Positions 12,074 to 24,400 of a DNA stretch of 64,000 nt are shown here, piece by piece (position 1 is the stretch's first letter; each line of letters begins with the position of its first letter). The DNA is taken from positions 1,756,565 to 1,820,564 of the forward strand of contig JAKZAN010000001.1 of assembly GCA_023053545.1 (NCBI GenBank). Reading direction: 5' to 3'. The position numbers were made by a program, and so were the translations under genes. Below the pieces are notes generated by a model. The model did no database searches, was not told where the DNA came from, and worked only from the letters and a program-made list of their open reading frames with translations. The stretch comes from Lepidurus packardi. Its lineage: Eukaryota > Arthropoda > Branchiopoda > Notostraca > Triopsidae.

Positions 12074-12332
12074 ACTTTCAGCCAAGGATTTTGGGAACGT
12101 GAGCACCACTCCATGTAATCAAGACTCGCGAGGCTCTCTTCAGCCAAATTTGGTTTCTGTGTTACTCTTCCCAGGACAAAAAAAAGAAACCTTGCCTAAA
12201 AGAAAATCCCCCAAATCATCTGACGTTAGTTTAAGATTTCTAACTTTAGATGTTTCTAACTTTCCCAATGGGTTCCGGGTTGGAGCGTTTTGGCCACAGC
12301 TTCCAGACTTACTTCCATGGAAAATACAGTAA
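12074..12332 (+). CDS. Candidate plus-strand exon after a strong acceptor
   Basis: The acceptor CTGCTTGTTCTTTTCAG ends at 12073. Reading from one base later, 85 codons stay open to a TAA. The peptide begins LSAKDFGNVSTTPCNQDSRG and contains a basic TLPKRKSPKSS patch, then a Trp/Pro-rich end (FWPQLPDLLPWKIQ). No upstream partner exon was found in phase, and two other frames are open over nearby bases (12250-12522 and 12507-12926). I recognise no family. A decayed gene or element with several frameshifted frames would look the same. Confidence 0.22.
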
Positions 12333-12926
12333 TTTGAAGAGATTTGAAGAAGAACAAAGGATTGACTGCAAAAAGTTCGGGGCCGTGATACTTTTCAACC
12401 CCCAAGAAAGAAGCTATGTTTTCAAAGACGCTGTTCAAGCTTACAACCTTAAGCTCTTCCAACAACAACTCATGGACCGTGATGAGACTGATGAAGCACG
12501 AGACTCATGGCAAAGAAGCTAGTCCGCCCTTCTAAGGATCGTGGAAGTGCACAAGGAACAGAAACAATGGAGAAGATTCACCAATTCATGGCTGAAGGAA
12601 CACCTCACCACACAACTTACTTAATAGCTACCCCGACAGTGCGAAAAACAATCAAAGGATGGGCTCACGTATCATGGCCAAAGCAAGTTCGGTCAATAAC
12701 TGGAGCAGCACGGGAGGCGACCATGAACATGAAAACAAGCGCTATATTCCGATCAAAATGGGAGGGGGCGCAGGGCGAAAATCTGCACTTCTTTTCATTG
12801 TTGTTAGAGATCTATCTCGCTAACTATAGAAAGGGGAAAACCAGGATTTCTGTGTATGTGTACCCAAACTGGGTGAGAATTGCTGTTGCTGTCCAACCCC
12901 CTTTTGCTCTGGATTTAATTCGCTAA
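12250..12926 (+). pseudogene. Two overlapping open frames, possible decayed coding sequence
   Basis: One frame (12250-12522, 90 codons) starts at an ATG just after an acceptor-like TTCTAACTTTAG and reads GSGLERFGHSFQTYFHGKYS, then KKFGAVILFNPQERSYVFKD, ending in an acidic tail. The second frame (12507-12926, 139 codons) overlaps its end by 16 bases in a different phase and is rich in Thr, Lys and Ala. Amphipathic, charged composition over both frames is unlike neighbouring shadow frames and would fit a frameshifted old coding sequence. A vague resemblance of the first frame to a cytochrome P450 N-terminal region is too weak to use. Function unknown. Confidence 0.22.
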
Positions 12927-13159
12927 CGCATGCTTCCATTCACCCAACCCCCCTTCAAGCCTGCTGTGGAGCGAAATATTGCTATTAAAAAAAAAGAATG
13001 CATCTACGCATGGACCGCCCATGTTCAATAAAAGTCGTCCGGCCTAAGAGTGTTTTATTGAAATTTTTTTCTGGGGGAGTAGAGTGAATAACAGGGAGGG
13101 AGGAAATTGAGTTTGGGGGGGAGAAAACGTCGGCCAAATGCTGACACTTTACTACTGAC

Positions 13160-13800
13160 TTATGCTGATCCCGGGGAAATAGGATTGCCGGGCTTAAACT
13201 CGCCATAGTTTTTTTTTCTTATTTTCTTTGGCACACGAGTTTTTTGGGGGGGGTTGCTTTTTTCTTTAGGAAGGTATGCCCTAGAGACCGGAAAGTTGAC
13301 TTTGATAGTCGCAGATGGAGATGGGAAGATGGGACAAGTTCCTGTTTTGGGCTCGCGTGGAAGCACATACAATTCCTGCCGACTTCTTCTCATCTCATCT
13401 TGCGACCAGGGCTCCCTGATGACCCTTTTGGCTCGGGTCATCTCAAAAAAGCATGTGCCATGCCATTGACTTCTCTCTGTCTGCAATGCAGCAATTCTTT
13501 CCCTTTTCCGGATCCTCGTTTTCCTACTTTTCTTTCTTTATTTGTCCTAAGCAATGGGCCATGTCTCACACATCCTAGCCCAAACCTGTACAAACTGTAC
13601 AAACCTACCCAGCTCGGAGGAGTGCATATAACTTGGATTACAGCGACACACTTCTGCTGAAACCACCTGGGAGATGAACAGGGCACTAATGAAAAACAAA
13701 AAAGACTCAACTTTTCGGCTCTCTTTCTTCCCAAAGTCTCTTCGTAGTCTTGACTCGCTGTAAAGTTTAGACCCCATCTGAATATTTGCTAGGGTCCCCA
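13160..13800. other. Stretch with open frames on both strands, unresolved
   Basis: A 138-codon plus frame (13244-13660) and a 108-codon minus frame (13160-13486) overlap. The minus frame begins MQTERSQWHGTCFFEMTRAK and looks protein-like, but neither has a convincing pair of splice sites. At most one can be real. The rest of 13.5-14.9 kb holds no gene I can see. Confidence 0.2.
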
Positions 13801-14887
13801 AAGGCTATCATAAGAGGCCCAAAATGGGCCAAAAGGAAAGGCGTTTTTTTGGCAAAAAAGAAAAAAAAATGGCAAGAAAAGCCTTGCCACTTGGAAACAG
13901 AGGTCAGCAGTAGCGTTGGCTTATGGACACAAGTCAAAAGGATCTACACTATAAGGCAATAAAAGGTAAAGAGAGAGAGAAGAAAGCCAGGTGGTTCTGA
14001 TCTGAACCAACTTGCAATGATGGCCCGTTTGCGTCATAAAACCCCAAGCCCACCGAAAAGAGGTCACAATCTTCTCTTTCTCACATGTGACTCGGGCTTT
14101 TCTCCGCTTTTCTCCGCAGTGAAATAGGAATTTCTGGGGTTATATACCGAAACAAATTTCCTTGACCTCGGAAAGCGGGCCAGAAAAGTCCTCGTGCTAA
14201 GCATGAAAGAAAATCCATTCGGGTAGAGTATTACATAAGATCCATCAACTTGAACCTGCTCGGTTCAGTTTCCATCTCATTTCCGTAAACAAATCCCCTA
14301 TAACTCCCACCCAGCTTTCCATCTACCCAAAAACACTAAATTGTAACCTTCCTCAGGCCTTTCTATAATTACAAAAAATTCTTCATTTTTCTTTTTCCAG
14401 AACGTCTTCAGGAGTATGTTAACCCTTACCCAACCCATAATGAATCCTCTTCCTACTCTCCGTAATATCTGTAATATCTTCCCTGTTTAACATGTAATAT
14501 GTAATATGATGTAATATCTTCCCTGTTTAACCTTCTTCCTAGGCCTATCCTTGTCTCAATAGAGGCGGGACCCTAAATATAAACTATTCCCAGCCTCGCC
14601 TGCACGACAATTCCGACCCCTACAAGGCATTGAGCAGTCAAGGGCTGCCAAAGTCGTTAAAAAAAGTGCCGGCTTTAGGCTTACACGCTAAACTGGTCGA
14701 TAGAGGACACTGGGCGTGCGTGGGAGGGAGTTCTTTTGCAAGTTTATGAAAAATCGCATTGAGCCGAAGAATTATTTAACACGTCGCCAATTCCCCAGCT
14801 TGTTATATGCTAATCACTCCCCCCCGTCAACGATTCTTCTTCTCTCCCCCTCCGGGATGCTGTAATATCTGAGCTTAAAAGATTGAC

Positions 14888-15295
14888 GTGACAGTCCGAG
14901 GGACTGGCATCCAATCTGTTTTCGCCTGGGAGCAGGCCAAGGAACTGGTTGGTGGCTGCACAACCCCAGAGCGCGGCTTTGTTATCAGGCCTGCACCAGT
15001 CCGAGGCCTGCGAACGAACAATCCAAAATGGCCGCTTGGATCATTCAACAATGAACATTTCCCCCTTGTGACACGACTTCTGGCTCTCCCCCTTTTGCTT
15101 TGCGCAAAGCTTTTAACGGCTTGGAAAAGATCGAGAAGGAGAAGGGAAGGAGAGAGAGAGACGAAAAGTTGCCCAACAATTGGATATCAACTCTATCCAC
15201 CCATGACCTTAATATATGCCTATGTTGTATGTACATGCACACGCACAACCCCCCCTTATGTACACTCGAGCTTGACTAGGGTACATTTCATTTGA
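14888..15295 (+). CDS. Weak candidate: 135-codon open frame
   Basis: The frame opens after an in-frame TAA and begins VTVRGTGIQSVFAWEQAKEL. Mid-frame it has a hydrophobic stretch LLALPLLLCAKLL followed by a basic run (KRSRRRREGERE). The GA-rich block at 15120-15165 contains no T and so suppresses stop codons, which partly explains the length. There is no ATG near the start and no clear acceptor, so a chance frame is likely. No family recognised. Confidence 0.15.
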   Translation: MTVRGTGIQSVFAWEQAKELVGGCTTPERGFVIRPAPVRGLRTNNPKWPLGSFNNEHFPLVTRLLALPLLLCAKLLTAWKRSRRRREGERETKSCPTIGYQLYPPMTLIYAYVVCTCTRTTPPYVHSSLTRVHFI

Positions 15296-16278
15296 CAGGG
15301 GATTTCCCTAACCGACCAGAAGTTCATGAGTTTGATATTACAGAAAATACACCAAACTGGGCCAAGGATTTTTTTCATTCCCTTTTCTTTTCATACCGAA
15401 ACGGAAAATTCTAAAAAAAAATAAAAATTGGATCACGAACATGCGATTTTGTAACCGCTACCACGGTCGAGGTTTGGGAGCAATATAAACTTTGTTGTTG
15501 TTTTTTAAATGGTTGGTGCGTGAGTTTGAAAGATGGCTCCCGAGTTCTGGCCAAAGTCGGTTCTTTTATAATAATAATACTTCCCATGTCATTTTGGAAG
15601 GAGTGCTAATCATACACTTGGTGCACAAAGCGGAATCCTTCGCCACTATCTCTCTTTTAGCGTTTTATAGTACATATTTTAACAGGAAACTATTCTAAAA
15701 CTATGACGAATTTAAACCAAGCACGCTACAAAGGAAGGAAATTCAAGTGAAATGAAAGAAAAAGAAAGTTATGTCTTCGTCAAAACTTGCGCTTTGAAGT
15801 ACACAAAAACGCTTCGCTTGTTGGCGTCAAAAGCTAGGATTCAATTTGGTGGTCAAGGCCTTGCAGAATCGCTGGTAACAACAACGATAACTCAACGACA
15901 CCTTGGCAGAAGAGACTTGACTTGGCAGAAGAATTTTGGTAACAAGAGCCACACACACACACACTTTGATTTTTACGAGCCTCCCTGCTGCCACCCAAAA
16001 AGAAGTTTCACTCTACGACACACACACGCACTTGTAGGCGTAATTTACGTAACCAACACAAGGTTGTCGCTGGTGAATCTCCCAGTCAAGACACATTTAA
16101 CGACCAAGTCGAAGCCATCGTAATAAGCGAATCCACAACAATCCACACTCGCCAATTCAAACCATACCAACGCTTCTAGTCTTGCGTAGTCTTAAAACAA
16201 CTTTATATCGAACTTTTATATACCCAACAATGTTTGACTAGCTCTGAATTCAATACAAGTCTTATGTGCTGATTAAAC

Positions 16279-16315
16279 TTCATGTACTGTCCAAATCAAT
16301 TGGACAGTACATGAA
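16279..16315. repeat. Perfect inverted repeat, 16-bp arms, 5-nt loop
   Basis: TTCATGTACTGTCCAA (16279-16294) is followed by ATCAA and the exact reverse complement TTGGACAGTACATGAA (16300-16315). Such a near-palindrome could extrude as a cruciform or fold as an RNA hairpin. Confidence 0.95.
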
Positions 16316-16833
16316 ACCATGATTTCTTAAATGAAGAACCAATACATTCAAATTTGCAGCTCAATGGAAACTCTTACCAATCCTCACTTTCTATAATTAA
16401 ACAAGAACTTAATGGTTAACGTGCTAACATTATTTTAAAATTAAAATTATTTATAGAAGCTAAGTTTGATATAGTGCTTAAAATAGTCTGTTTGCAGGAG
16501 ACATAAACTAACCAAGCCTAATTTTCACTCTCCTATTTCAACTTGGAAGCCATCAAATCAATCTTCGATCAGTCAATCGAATTAATCCAACTTCGACTAA
16601 CTTGCATGAAAATCCTAACTTCAATCCTGTCAGAAGCTTTGCCATGCAGCCACTATTGGCCCTTTTCCGTCGTCCACGCAATACGCAGATACATCGGATA
16701 TCCAACTACTCCAAGACTAGCCTTGATGTGATGTACCCAACACCCAGAGAGCTCTCATAAATTACTTGAAGCTTAGCTCACAAACTTGACTGCAATCTAT
16801 TCGAAAGCTACGAGCGATTTCGTTATGGAAAGT

Positions 16834-16881
16834 TAACGAAAGCTCCGGAATACTGGTTTCAATATTCCGGAGCTTTCGTTA
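16834..16881. repeat. Perfect inverted repeat, 19-bp arms, 10-nt loop
   Basis: The left arm TAACGAAAGCTCCGGAATA (16834-16852) is the exact reverse complement of 16863-16881, with loop CTGGTTTCAA. The right arm is also the start of the direct repeat that follows. Confidence 0.95.
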
Positions 16882-17055
16882 TGAAAACTCCAGAATTACT
16901 GCCTTGGAATCACAAGAATGAATTCCGGAGCTTTCCTTATGAAAACTCCAGAATTACTGGCTTGGAATCACAAGAATGAATTTCGGAGCTTTCGTTACGA
17001 AAACTCCAGAATTACTGGCTTGGAATCACAAGAATGAATTGACAAGAATGAATTT
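16863..17055. repeat. Tandem repeat, about 60-bp period, three copies
   Basis: TTCCGGAGCTTTCGTTATGA (or close variants) recurs at about 16865, 16923 and 16981, each followed by AAAACTCCAGAATTACTG and TTGGAATCACAAGAATGAAT. A partial fragment of the unit closes the array. Confidence 0.9.
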
Positions 17056-18264
17056 CTAGAAGCACTCTTCTAAAAACCTCAACAATGAATCTTCGTATCC
17101 TCCCCAAATCTTGCTAGTTAAAGTTTTAAAGGCTCATCAGTGCAGAATGGCTTTGGCTTGGTGTGAAAACCATGGCAAAAAAAAGACCATAGCCAAGGAG
17201 GAAGACAGAAGCCAGATGATGGAAGTCGGGCTTTTCTTCCCAGAAAAAAAAAAAATATAAAAAAGCGAACGGGGGTGTGGGATTTTGTGCTTGCTTGGCT
17301 ACAGTAATTTCTAAAATGGAATGACACCAGCGAAAACGCTAAACAGCCCCAGCCAATCTCGCTCACACAATCCCCCCCCTTTTTCCCTCAAAATGTTTCC
17401 CCATTTTGGTGAAAAAGTCTTTCGCCAAAAAACCTTTTATTTGTCTTGTCGTTTTTCTTGCCGACACAGCGTCCACATAAGCTTCCTTCTATTTCCTTTC
17501 TTCTTTTCCCTTCAACTCTAATACGGCTATTTCCAAGAGTCGGTGCTGACTACCCTCTCCTTGGCTATATGAGCAACGAAGATTGTGTATGCTCTGGACC
17601 AAGTTTTTTGCCCGCTCACGTATCACACGTCTCCAGGTTTATACCCCCCGCCGCCCTGCAGCCCGCATCCAATGTCTTTGTTTTTGTTTTTTACCGCAGC
17701 AGCAGCAGAACAAAGCCGAATTACAGTTACTTTCTCTCGTAAGGCAATTGGCGAAAAAAAAAAAAGAGATGGTCCTACTTGGCACAGTCTCAGCACATCA
17801 CTCACGTCGATCTCCACGCCACTCACATTCGGGGAAAGGGTTGAACGCAGGTCTTGGTCCGCAAGATGAGGTTAGGAGGTCAAAGTTGAGGCCACATTGG
17901 GGAGTGTGAATAGAAATGGGTTCGATTCTAACGCGGAAAGAGGGTACAAGGAACTCGGGGTGTCTTTTGGACAACAAGAAATAACATACAGGTGGGAGCT
18001 AAGCCTGCTACCACACTAGGCCCTGAGTATTTGCTCCTTTGGCTTGGCTTAGCCCCCGCTCTTAGCATCGATGATGGGCCCGTGAACGCCCGCAACAACG
18101 ACCGCGGAGATGCCACACTTTGATTTTCCGTGGGCGAATCGCAAAGGACCCGGCACCCAACATCTTCCCTTGTCGGCACTTTTTCTAGTCAAACTGTCTT
18201 GTGTGTATGCGAGGAAAAAAGGGACTACTATACTAGTCCATATTCCTCCCCCTCCTCTGATCTT

Positions 18265-19485
18265 CTCAAAATGTTAAAATCTTCCTTGAAAGTTGATCAC
18301 CCTTAGAAACTTCCTCCAGAACGCCCTCCGAAACTTTGGAATGTGCGAAAAACCCAACGCGGAGATTGTCTAAAAAGTTTAAATTTTCTTTGAATGTTCA
18401 TCACCCTTAGAACGCCTCTAAAACTTTCGAATGTACGAAAATCCCAACGCGGAAATTGTCTAAAAAAATGTAAAATTTTCTTTGAAAGTTCATAACCCTT
18501 AGAACGACTCTAAAACTTTGGAATGTGCGAAAAACTCAGCGCTGAGATTGTCTAAAAAAAGTGTAAATCTTCTTTGAAAGTTCACCACCCTTAGAACGTC
18601 TCTAAAACTTTGGAATATGCGAAAAACCCAACGCGGAAATTGTCTAAAAAGTTTAAATTTTCTTTGAAATTTCATCACCCTTAGAACGCCTCTAAAACTT
18701 TGGAATGTACGAAAATCCCAACGCTGAGATTGTCTAAAAATTTTAAATTTTCTTTGAAATTTCATCACCCTTAGAACGCCTCTAAAACTTTGGAATGTAC
18801 GAAAAATCCAACGCTGAGATTGTCTAAAAAAATTTTAAATTTTCTTTGAAAGTTCATAACCCTTAGAACGACTCCAAAACTTTGGAATGTACGAAAATCC
18901 CAACGCGGAAATTGTCTAAAAAAAGTGTAAAATCTTCTTTGAAAGTTCATAACCCTTAGAACGTCTCTAAAACTTTGGAATATGCGAAAAACCCAACGCG
19001 GAAATTGTCTAAAAAGTTTAAATTTTCTTTGAAATTTCATCACCCTTAGAACGACTCCAAAACTTTGGAATGTGCGAAAAACTCAGCGCTGAGATTGTCT
19101 AAAAAAAGTGTAAAATCTTCTTTGAAAGTTCACCACCCTTAGAACGACTCTAAAACTTTGGAATGGGCGAAAAACCTAACGCTGAAATTGTCTAAAAAGT
19201 TTAAATTTTCTTTGAAATTTCATCAGAAGAATTTTGAAATTTCATCAGCGTTCATCAGAACGCCTCTAGAAAAATCCAATGCTGAGATTGTCTAAAAAGT
19301 TTACATTTTCTTTGAAAGTTGGCCACCCTTAGAACGCCTCTAAAACTTTGGAATAAGCGAAAATCCCAAGGATGAGATTGTCTAAAAAAAGTGTAAAATC
19401 TTCTTTGAAAGTTCTTCACCCTTAGAACGCCTCTAAAACTTTGGAATGTGCGAAAAATCCAACGCGGAGATTGTCCAAAAATACT
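18265..19485. repeat. Satellite array of about 13 monomers of 90-93 bp
   Basis: The landmark ACCCTTAGAACG recurs at 18403, 18495, 18587, 18677, 18767, 18859, 18952, 19042 and 19135, then 19325 and 19418. The spacing is 90, 92 or 93 bp, with a scrambled monomer near 19220-19270. A monomer contains AACTTTGGAATGTGCGAAAA, CAACGCGGAGATTGTCTAAA and a TTCTTTGAAAGTTCATC end. Two linker types occur: a short GTTTAAATTTTC form and a longer AAAGTGTAAAATCTTC form. Where adjacent spacings are 90 or 93 bp the minus strand stays open, producing repetitive Phe/Arg-rich frames (for example FQRKF...FRQFPRWVFR) that should not be annotated as genes. Confidence 0.95.
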
Positions 19486-19601
19486 GACTGTTTCAACAAA
19501 TGTGTGTTTATTTCTGGCAAGGAAAGTAAAAACAAAGAACGGATCACAATACTGCGCGCAAAGTCGAAAGGAAGAGAATCCAATCGACGGAGTTTTCGTA
19601 C

Positions 19602-19724
19602 CTTGTCGAGTAAGTGACCAAAGGATCCTTGGAATCGGGCTAAACCGACCACCAACACTCCTTTGGGTAATTCTATAGCACGGCAGACACGCGAAAACAG
19701 GATGAAATGGCTGCCAGCGAAGAT
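19602..19724 (-). CDS. Candidate internal exon next to the satellite
   Basis: A good acceptor (CCACTTTTATCGTGCAG) and a donor (GACAAG followed by GTACGA) bound exactly 41 codons, phase 0 at both ends. The frame reads IFAGSHFILFSRVCRAIELP then KGVLVVGLARFQGSFGHLLDK. It has a hydrophobic start and a charged amphipathic end. The plus strand also carries a donor-like CGA followed by GTAAGTGACC at 19609, so the opposite strand could be the coding one. No partner exon was identified and no family recognised. Confidence 0.25.
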
Positions 19725-19859
19725 CTGCACGATAAAAGTGGCTATTAGCCTGAGGCTCTATCTACCACTGCCATTTTTTGTGTGGCTCTAATTCGCCAAA
19801 CTTATACAGGGCTATATATCCTTTTCGATGGCGCTGAAGCAGTCGAAAAATAAAACCAC

Positions 19860-20760
19860 TGGATTTGGCAAATTGCGGGACGCAACTGTCGCAGGTACAA
19901 AATTTGGCACACCGGAAAGGCTGTTTTTCGCCAAACTCACTTTCGGACCCCCCAACTTTTTTGCAAAGAGGTGCAATAAGAAAATGTTGCTTTGTTCAAC
20001 ACGAACCTCAACTGGTTCGGTTCATTTATGGCTGTCGCTTTCTCCAGTTTGAGATTGGCACAAAAAAGGGAAGGTTTTTGCACAGGCCTGCCAATTCTCG
20101 GGAATCCTTTTTTTGTTTTTGGCCAGCCCATGTCCCTTTCGCTGTTTTGGCGCAAAAAGGGGGAACTTGTCCTTCAAAACCGGTTGGTCAGAGTGCTCGG
20201 CCCGCAAAAAAAACGGTCCATGACTGCAGGCTACACTTTGGCAAGGCATAGCCCAAGCCTTTAAGAATTCGCAAATTGTGGGGACAATTCGCCACAGCCC
20301 ATTCGTTTCGTCCCATCTCGACACGGCGAAATTGCTGTCACATAGGTTTTTACTCCAGCAAAAAATGAAAACCTCCTAAGAGCACTAAAAACGCCGAGCC
20401 TTTCCGTCCCCTCGGATGTTTTCCAGCGAAAACGAAAGCAAATTGCAGCAAAAAATTAGACAAAAAATTTGGCAAGCATTGGCGAATCCCTGGTCACGGG
20501 ACGTCAAACTTTCTGCACGGCTTGTTAGCTTTGGTTTTAGCCCTTTTTCAGTTTTCCTCGGCACTCCAGCCTTCGTGCAAGTCTTTTTCGTATGACAAAC
20601 CATGTTAAACGTACCGGGCAAAAGAGTGTTGGACACGCATTAACATATGGCTCGAAATTCGCCAATTTTTTGTGCCTATAAACATTTTTTGACCGCCGCA
20701 AAAAAGGAAGCAATTGAACCAACGCCTTCTTTAGTGGCTCGAACGAATTCGTGAACCAAA
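19860..20760. other. No supported gene; frames on both strands
   Basis: Frames of 70-128 codons occur on both strands over DNA rich in TTTTGGC and GCAAAAA words. None has a clear splice pair. I see no other structure. Confidence 0.35.
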
Positions 20761-20929
20761 ATACCGACTATTTCGACTATTTGAAAGTAAGTTCAACCAT
20801 GATTTCCACGTCCAGTGCCATAATTTTTTTTCTATTTATGAAATTTTTTTAAAAGGAAGTAGTATTTCCTTATGCTCCCAATGATTTCACTGTGTTCAAG
20901 TATCAAGCTTATTTTCTATTTTCGTTTTT

Positions 20930-21420
20930 AAGTAATTTAAGGAGCCAATGTTCCTTAGTCTACAACTAATTTCCATGTGAAGAGTGTCAGATTATTTTTC
21001 TATTTTTGTTTTTTAAATAGTCATATTTCGCCATGGACCAAAAGGAGTTTAACCTGTAGCATTGTCAACATTATTTTCTAGTTTATTTCTTAAGTAATTT
21101 AAGGAACTATTTTCCTGAAGAGTGTCAAGATTATTTTTCTATTTCTTATTTATTTTATTTTTTTTAAATAGACATATTTCGCCATGGACCAAAAGGAGTT
21201 TAACCTGTAGCATTGTCAACATTATATTCTAGTTTATTTCTTAAGTAATTTAAGAAACTATTTTCCTGAAGAGTGTCAAGATTATTTTTCTATTTCTTAT
21301 TTATTTATTTTTTTTTTAAATAGTCATATTTCGCCATGGACCAAAAGGAGTTTAACCATCTAGCATTGCCAACATTATTTTCTGGTTTATTTCTCAAGTA
21401 CTTTAAGGAACTATTTAACG
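20930..21420. repeat. Tandem repeat, about 151-bp period, three copies
   Basis: CATATTTCGCCATGGACCAA followed by AAGGAGTTTAACC occurs at about 21022, 21173 and 21325. Each copy is preceded by a T-rich tract ending TTTTAAATAG and followed by AGCATTGTCAACATTAT and a TTTAAGGAACTATTT block. More diverged copies extend back to about 20770. Confidence 0.9.
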
Positions 21421-21429
21421 TGAAGAGGG

Positions 21430-24400
21430 TCAAGACTATGTTCTTTTTGTGAAAGAAATTGTTTGCCTAGTAGTTTCCTTGGGCAACGAAAGCATTACAA
21501 GGGTGTGTGTTGGGTGTATAGCGTGACAGCCACGATTCTGTCTGCCCTTTGTAGGAAGGTTTTCGAGACGTGACAGGGCACAACAGAAAATGCTAATTTT
21601 CGTACATAACTCTGGCCAAGTCATTTGCATACCTCACCTCTCATACGTGAGCTTGTAAAGCTATACCAGACTGAGAAAAGCATGGGTCGCCTTCCTAGCC
21701 AAGAAAACATTGATTGGACGCAAGGCGCCTGAGCAGTACAACAATCTCGGGGGGAAAAAAAGAAAAAAAAATTCTCAAGATTCTCCCATCCACAGCCTCA
21801 AAGCCACGTTCTGTTTCCCGCAACGCAAACCCGAATCAAGCAACGCAAAAGGGAAAGAGTTAAGGACAAATGAGGGAGGAGTATAGCGCGAAATAGAGTG
21901 GTTATAGGCAGGAAATGGGTTTGCGGGACTAGCTTGCATACGTATGAAAAATAATCCTTAAAAAAAAAAGACAAAGAAGCTGTTTTTTTTTCCCTTCCTT
22001 GGGAAGGAAACCTTGCGGTTAGCTCGTTATTTACTGTGGCATTTACTTTAATTAGGCCTAATTAAGCACAAGATGACAAGAGCATCCCGAAAAGCTACCT
22101 CAATTTGTCAAAAGCAAGTGCTAGAGGAAGACACGGTAATCTTTCCAAAGTAATACAGGACAAATGTCAAAAAGAATCTTTGAAGGAATTTTTAGTTTCC
22201 CGGGAAGACTAATCAAGACTATTTCTTAATAAAGTAATATCCATGTGGTGCGCAAGCGCAAGAAACAGCTGTTGCGGGGGAAAAAGAACAGGATTTATTT
22301 CAATCACAGCAAATTAGCTGAGATCAAGGCTGGCGAGGAAAAAGGTAGAAAAGAATGGCTTGCGGCGAGTAGTATGGATCTTTTCCAGACCCAAAAACGG
22401 GTTTAATTGGTCAGCGGTTGGGTTGTAATTTGTTCCTTTTATGGGAGGGAGGCTTGGGAAAACCGGTTTGGGCCGTCGACTGCAGCCTGTGCGTTCAGCT
22501 GCCGCTAGATGGCGCAAGTAGCATTTGGCAAATTGCAAATGGAGTTACGGCATACTGTTCCTAGATGGCGGCAAACGCACGGTTTTCGCCAATAAAAGGC
22601 CCAATTTTTACTGGGGGTTTCCAAAAGGGGGGAGGTTAACCAATTTAGTTACGGTAAGGTTTTTGAAAGGAAGGACAAAAAAGTGCTTCACGCTATAATG
22701 GAAGATTCGCGAAGCTTTTACCAGACCTTTTAAAAAATCGCCAAATTTGGGGGATACTTTATGGCAAAAAAACGGCAGACTTTTTTGCGAATTGATGGCT
22801 GGAAGGGGCAATTCAAAGTTTGCCCAACCCGGAGAGGGATTTTTGCACACATTTTGGAGACCAAAGAGGACAAAAAATGGGCAAAAAAACGGTCAAGTTT
22901 TTCGCGAATTGATGCCCTGCAGGTTTTTCAGCCTTTGCAAAAATCCATGGGACTAGAATAGACCAAAACTGGTCGGCTTATTCCTTTTTTGCCAACCTTT
23001 TTCGCCAAGACTCAGATATTGCTCTTTGGGCAGAACTCGACAGATCTTCTTGTCCTTTCAACGCTTTCTTTTTTTACACCAAAGAAACTAATACAATTCC
23101 TTAAAAGCTTCTAAGGTACGGAATGTTTGTCCTCAGCCTTCCTCGGCAAGTCATAAAGGCGGAAAAGGAATGAAGGCTTTAAAGATTAAGTTCAATTTAA
23201 GCTGATGGGGCGGATACTCTCAACGCCAATAGTATAGTATAATTGGGTCCACACGGAAACGAAAACGAATACGGCTGAAATGGGGGACCCAAGAAGTGCA
23301 TTTGCTTGATCCCTAGCCCTAAGAGAGACGCTGCAAAAATTGGGAATAAAACCAAGGCGAATTACGCGAATAAACGTCCCACGATAGCGAAAATACCAAC
23401 AGAGAAACGAGAGAGCTCAACCATGAACTGCATCGGGTGAAAAGCTTTTCGTTTAGACACACTTGACTCTCTCTGTTCAAAGCAACTCGAGTCGAAATTT
23501 CCAATAAAAACAAAGAACAAACTTAAAATCAAATGGCGCTCAAGTCACACCTCATTTAATTCGCAATACTCGACAGAAGTGCGACTTTGGGTGTGTCATT
23601 ACAGTAACCATACAGTGTTGGCTACTATTTCCTTTACGTTGGTTTGCATGGAACACATTCAGCTTCTTACACCCTAAACTCTCGTAGCTCGGTACCTTTC
23701 ATGTCAATAAAGGAATAATAAAATTAATAATAATAAACAAATGCAATAGCACAACACAGAATCTCTAAGTTCACTGTGGGAATTTGTAGTATTACAAGTC
23801 AGAAATATTACAAATTCCCACGTAATTTTACTAGTTAATAATTTACTAATTAATAGTAATTTTACTAGTTAATACGGTAAACGGCGCTCGAATTAGGAAA
23901 TCGTTAGTTATTTGTGTCCACTAATTGCAAGTTTACGTGATTTTTAGTACAGTGTAGTATAAGGATACACAATAATACAATCTAATATCTAATTTTTATT
24001 GCTTAAATCTGTGCTTCTTTTCATAAGATAATCACTCAAAATGTCTTTCATTATATTTGGCGTGAGAAAATAAAAAAAGGAGGGTATTGTGTGGCTCGCG
24101 CATGGATTACTTTGTGCTTTACGAGCCAACGGAACAGTTTATAAAGCGTCATAGAAGATGGGCCAGCGATAAAAGACCCAAAGCGAGTGTGTCTTGGCGA
24201 TGACATCGCTAACGAGCACAATTTTGGCTCTGCACAAAGTGGACACGAGACTTATTTTCACGCATGTGCTTTTCACATCCGCAACTGCGCAAAAAGGGAA
24301 GCCAACAGCATCCCGTCTTTTTTTAATAGATTTATACCCCGAATATTTGTGAAAAAAAAAAGGATTCAAACACTCCAGACACCTGCAACCTATAACTTTA

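Noticed and set aside
17905-17925. B-box-like GGGTTCGATTC
   Set aside because: No matching A box or acceptor stem upstream.
18499-19043. Minus-strand frames of about 90 codons, Phe/Arg/Gln-rich
   Set aside because: They are translations of the 90-93-bp satellite and exist only because unit spacing is often divisible by three.
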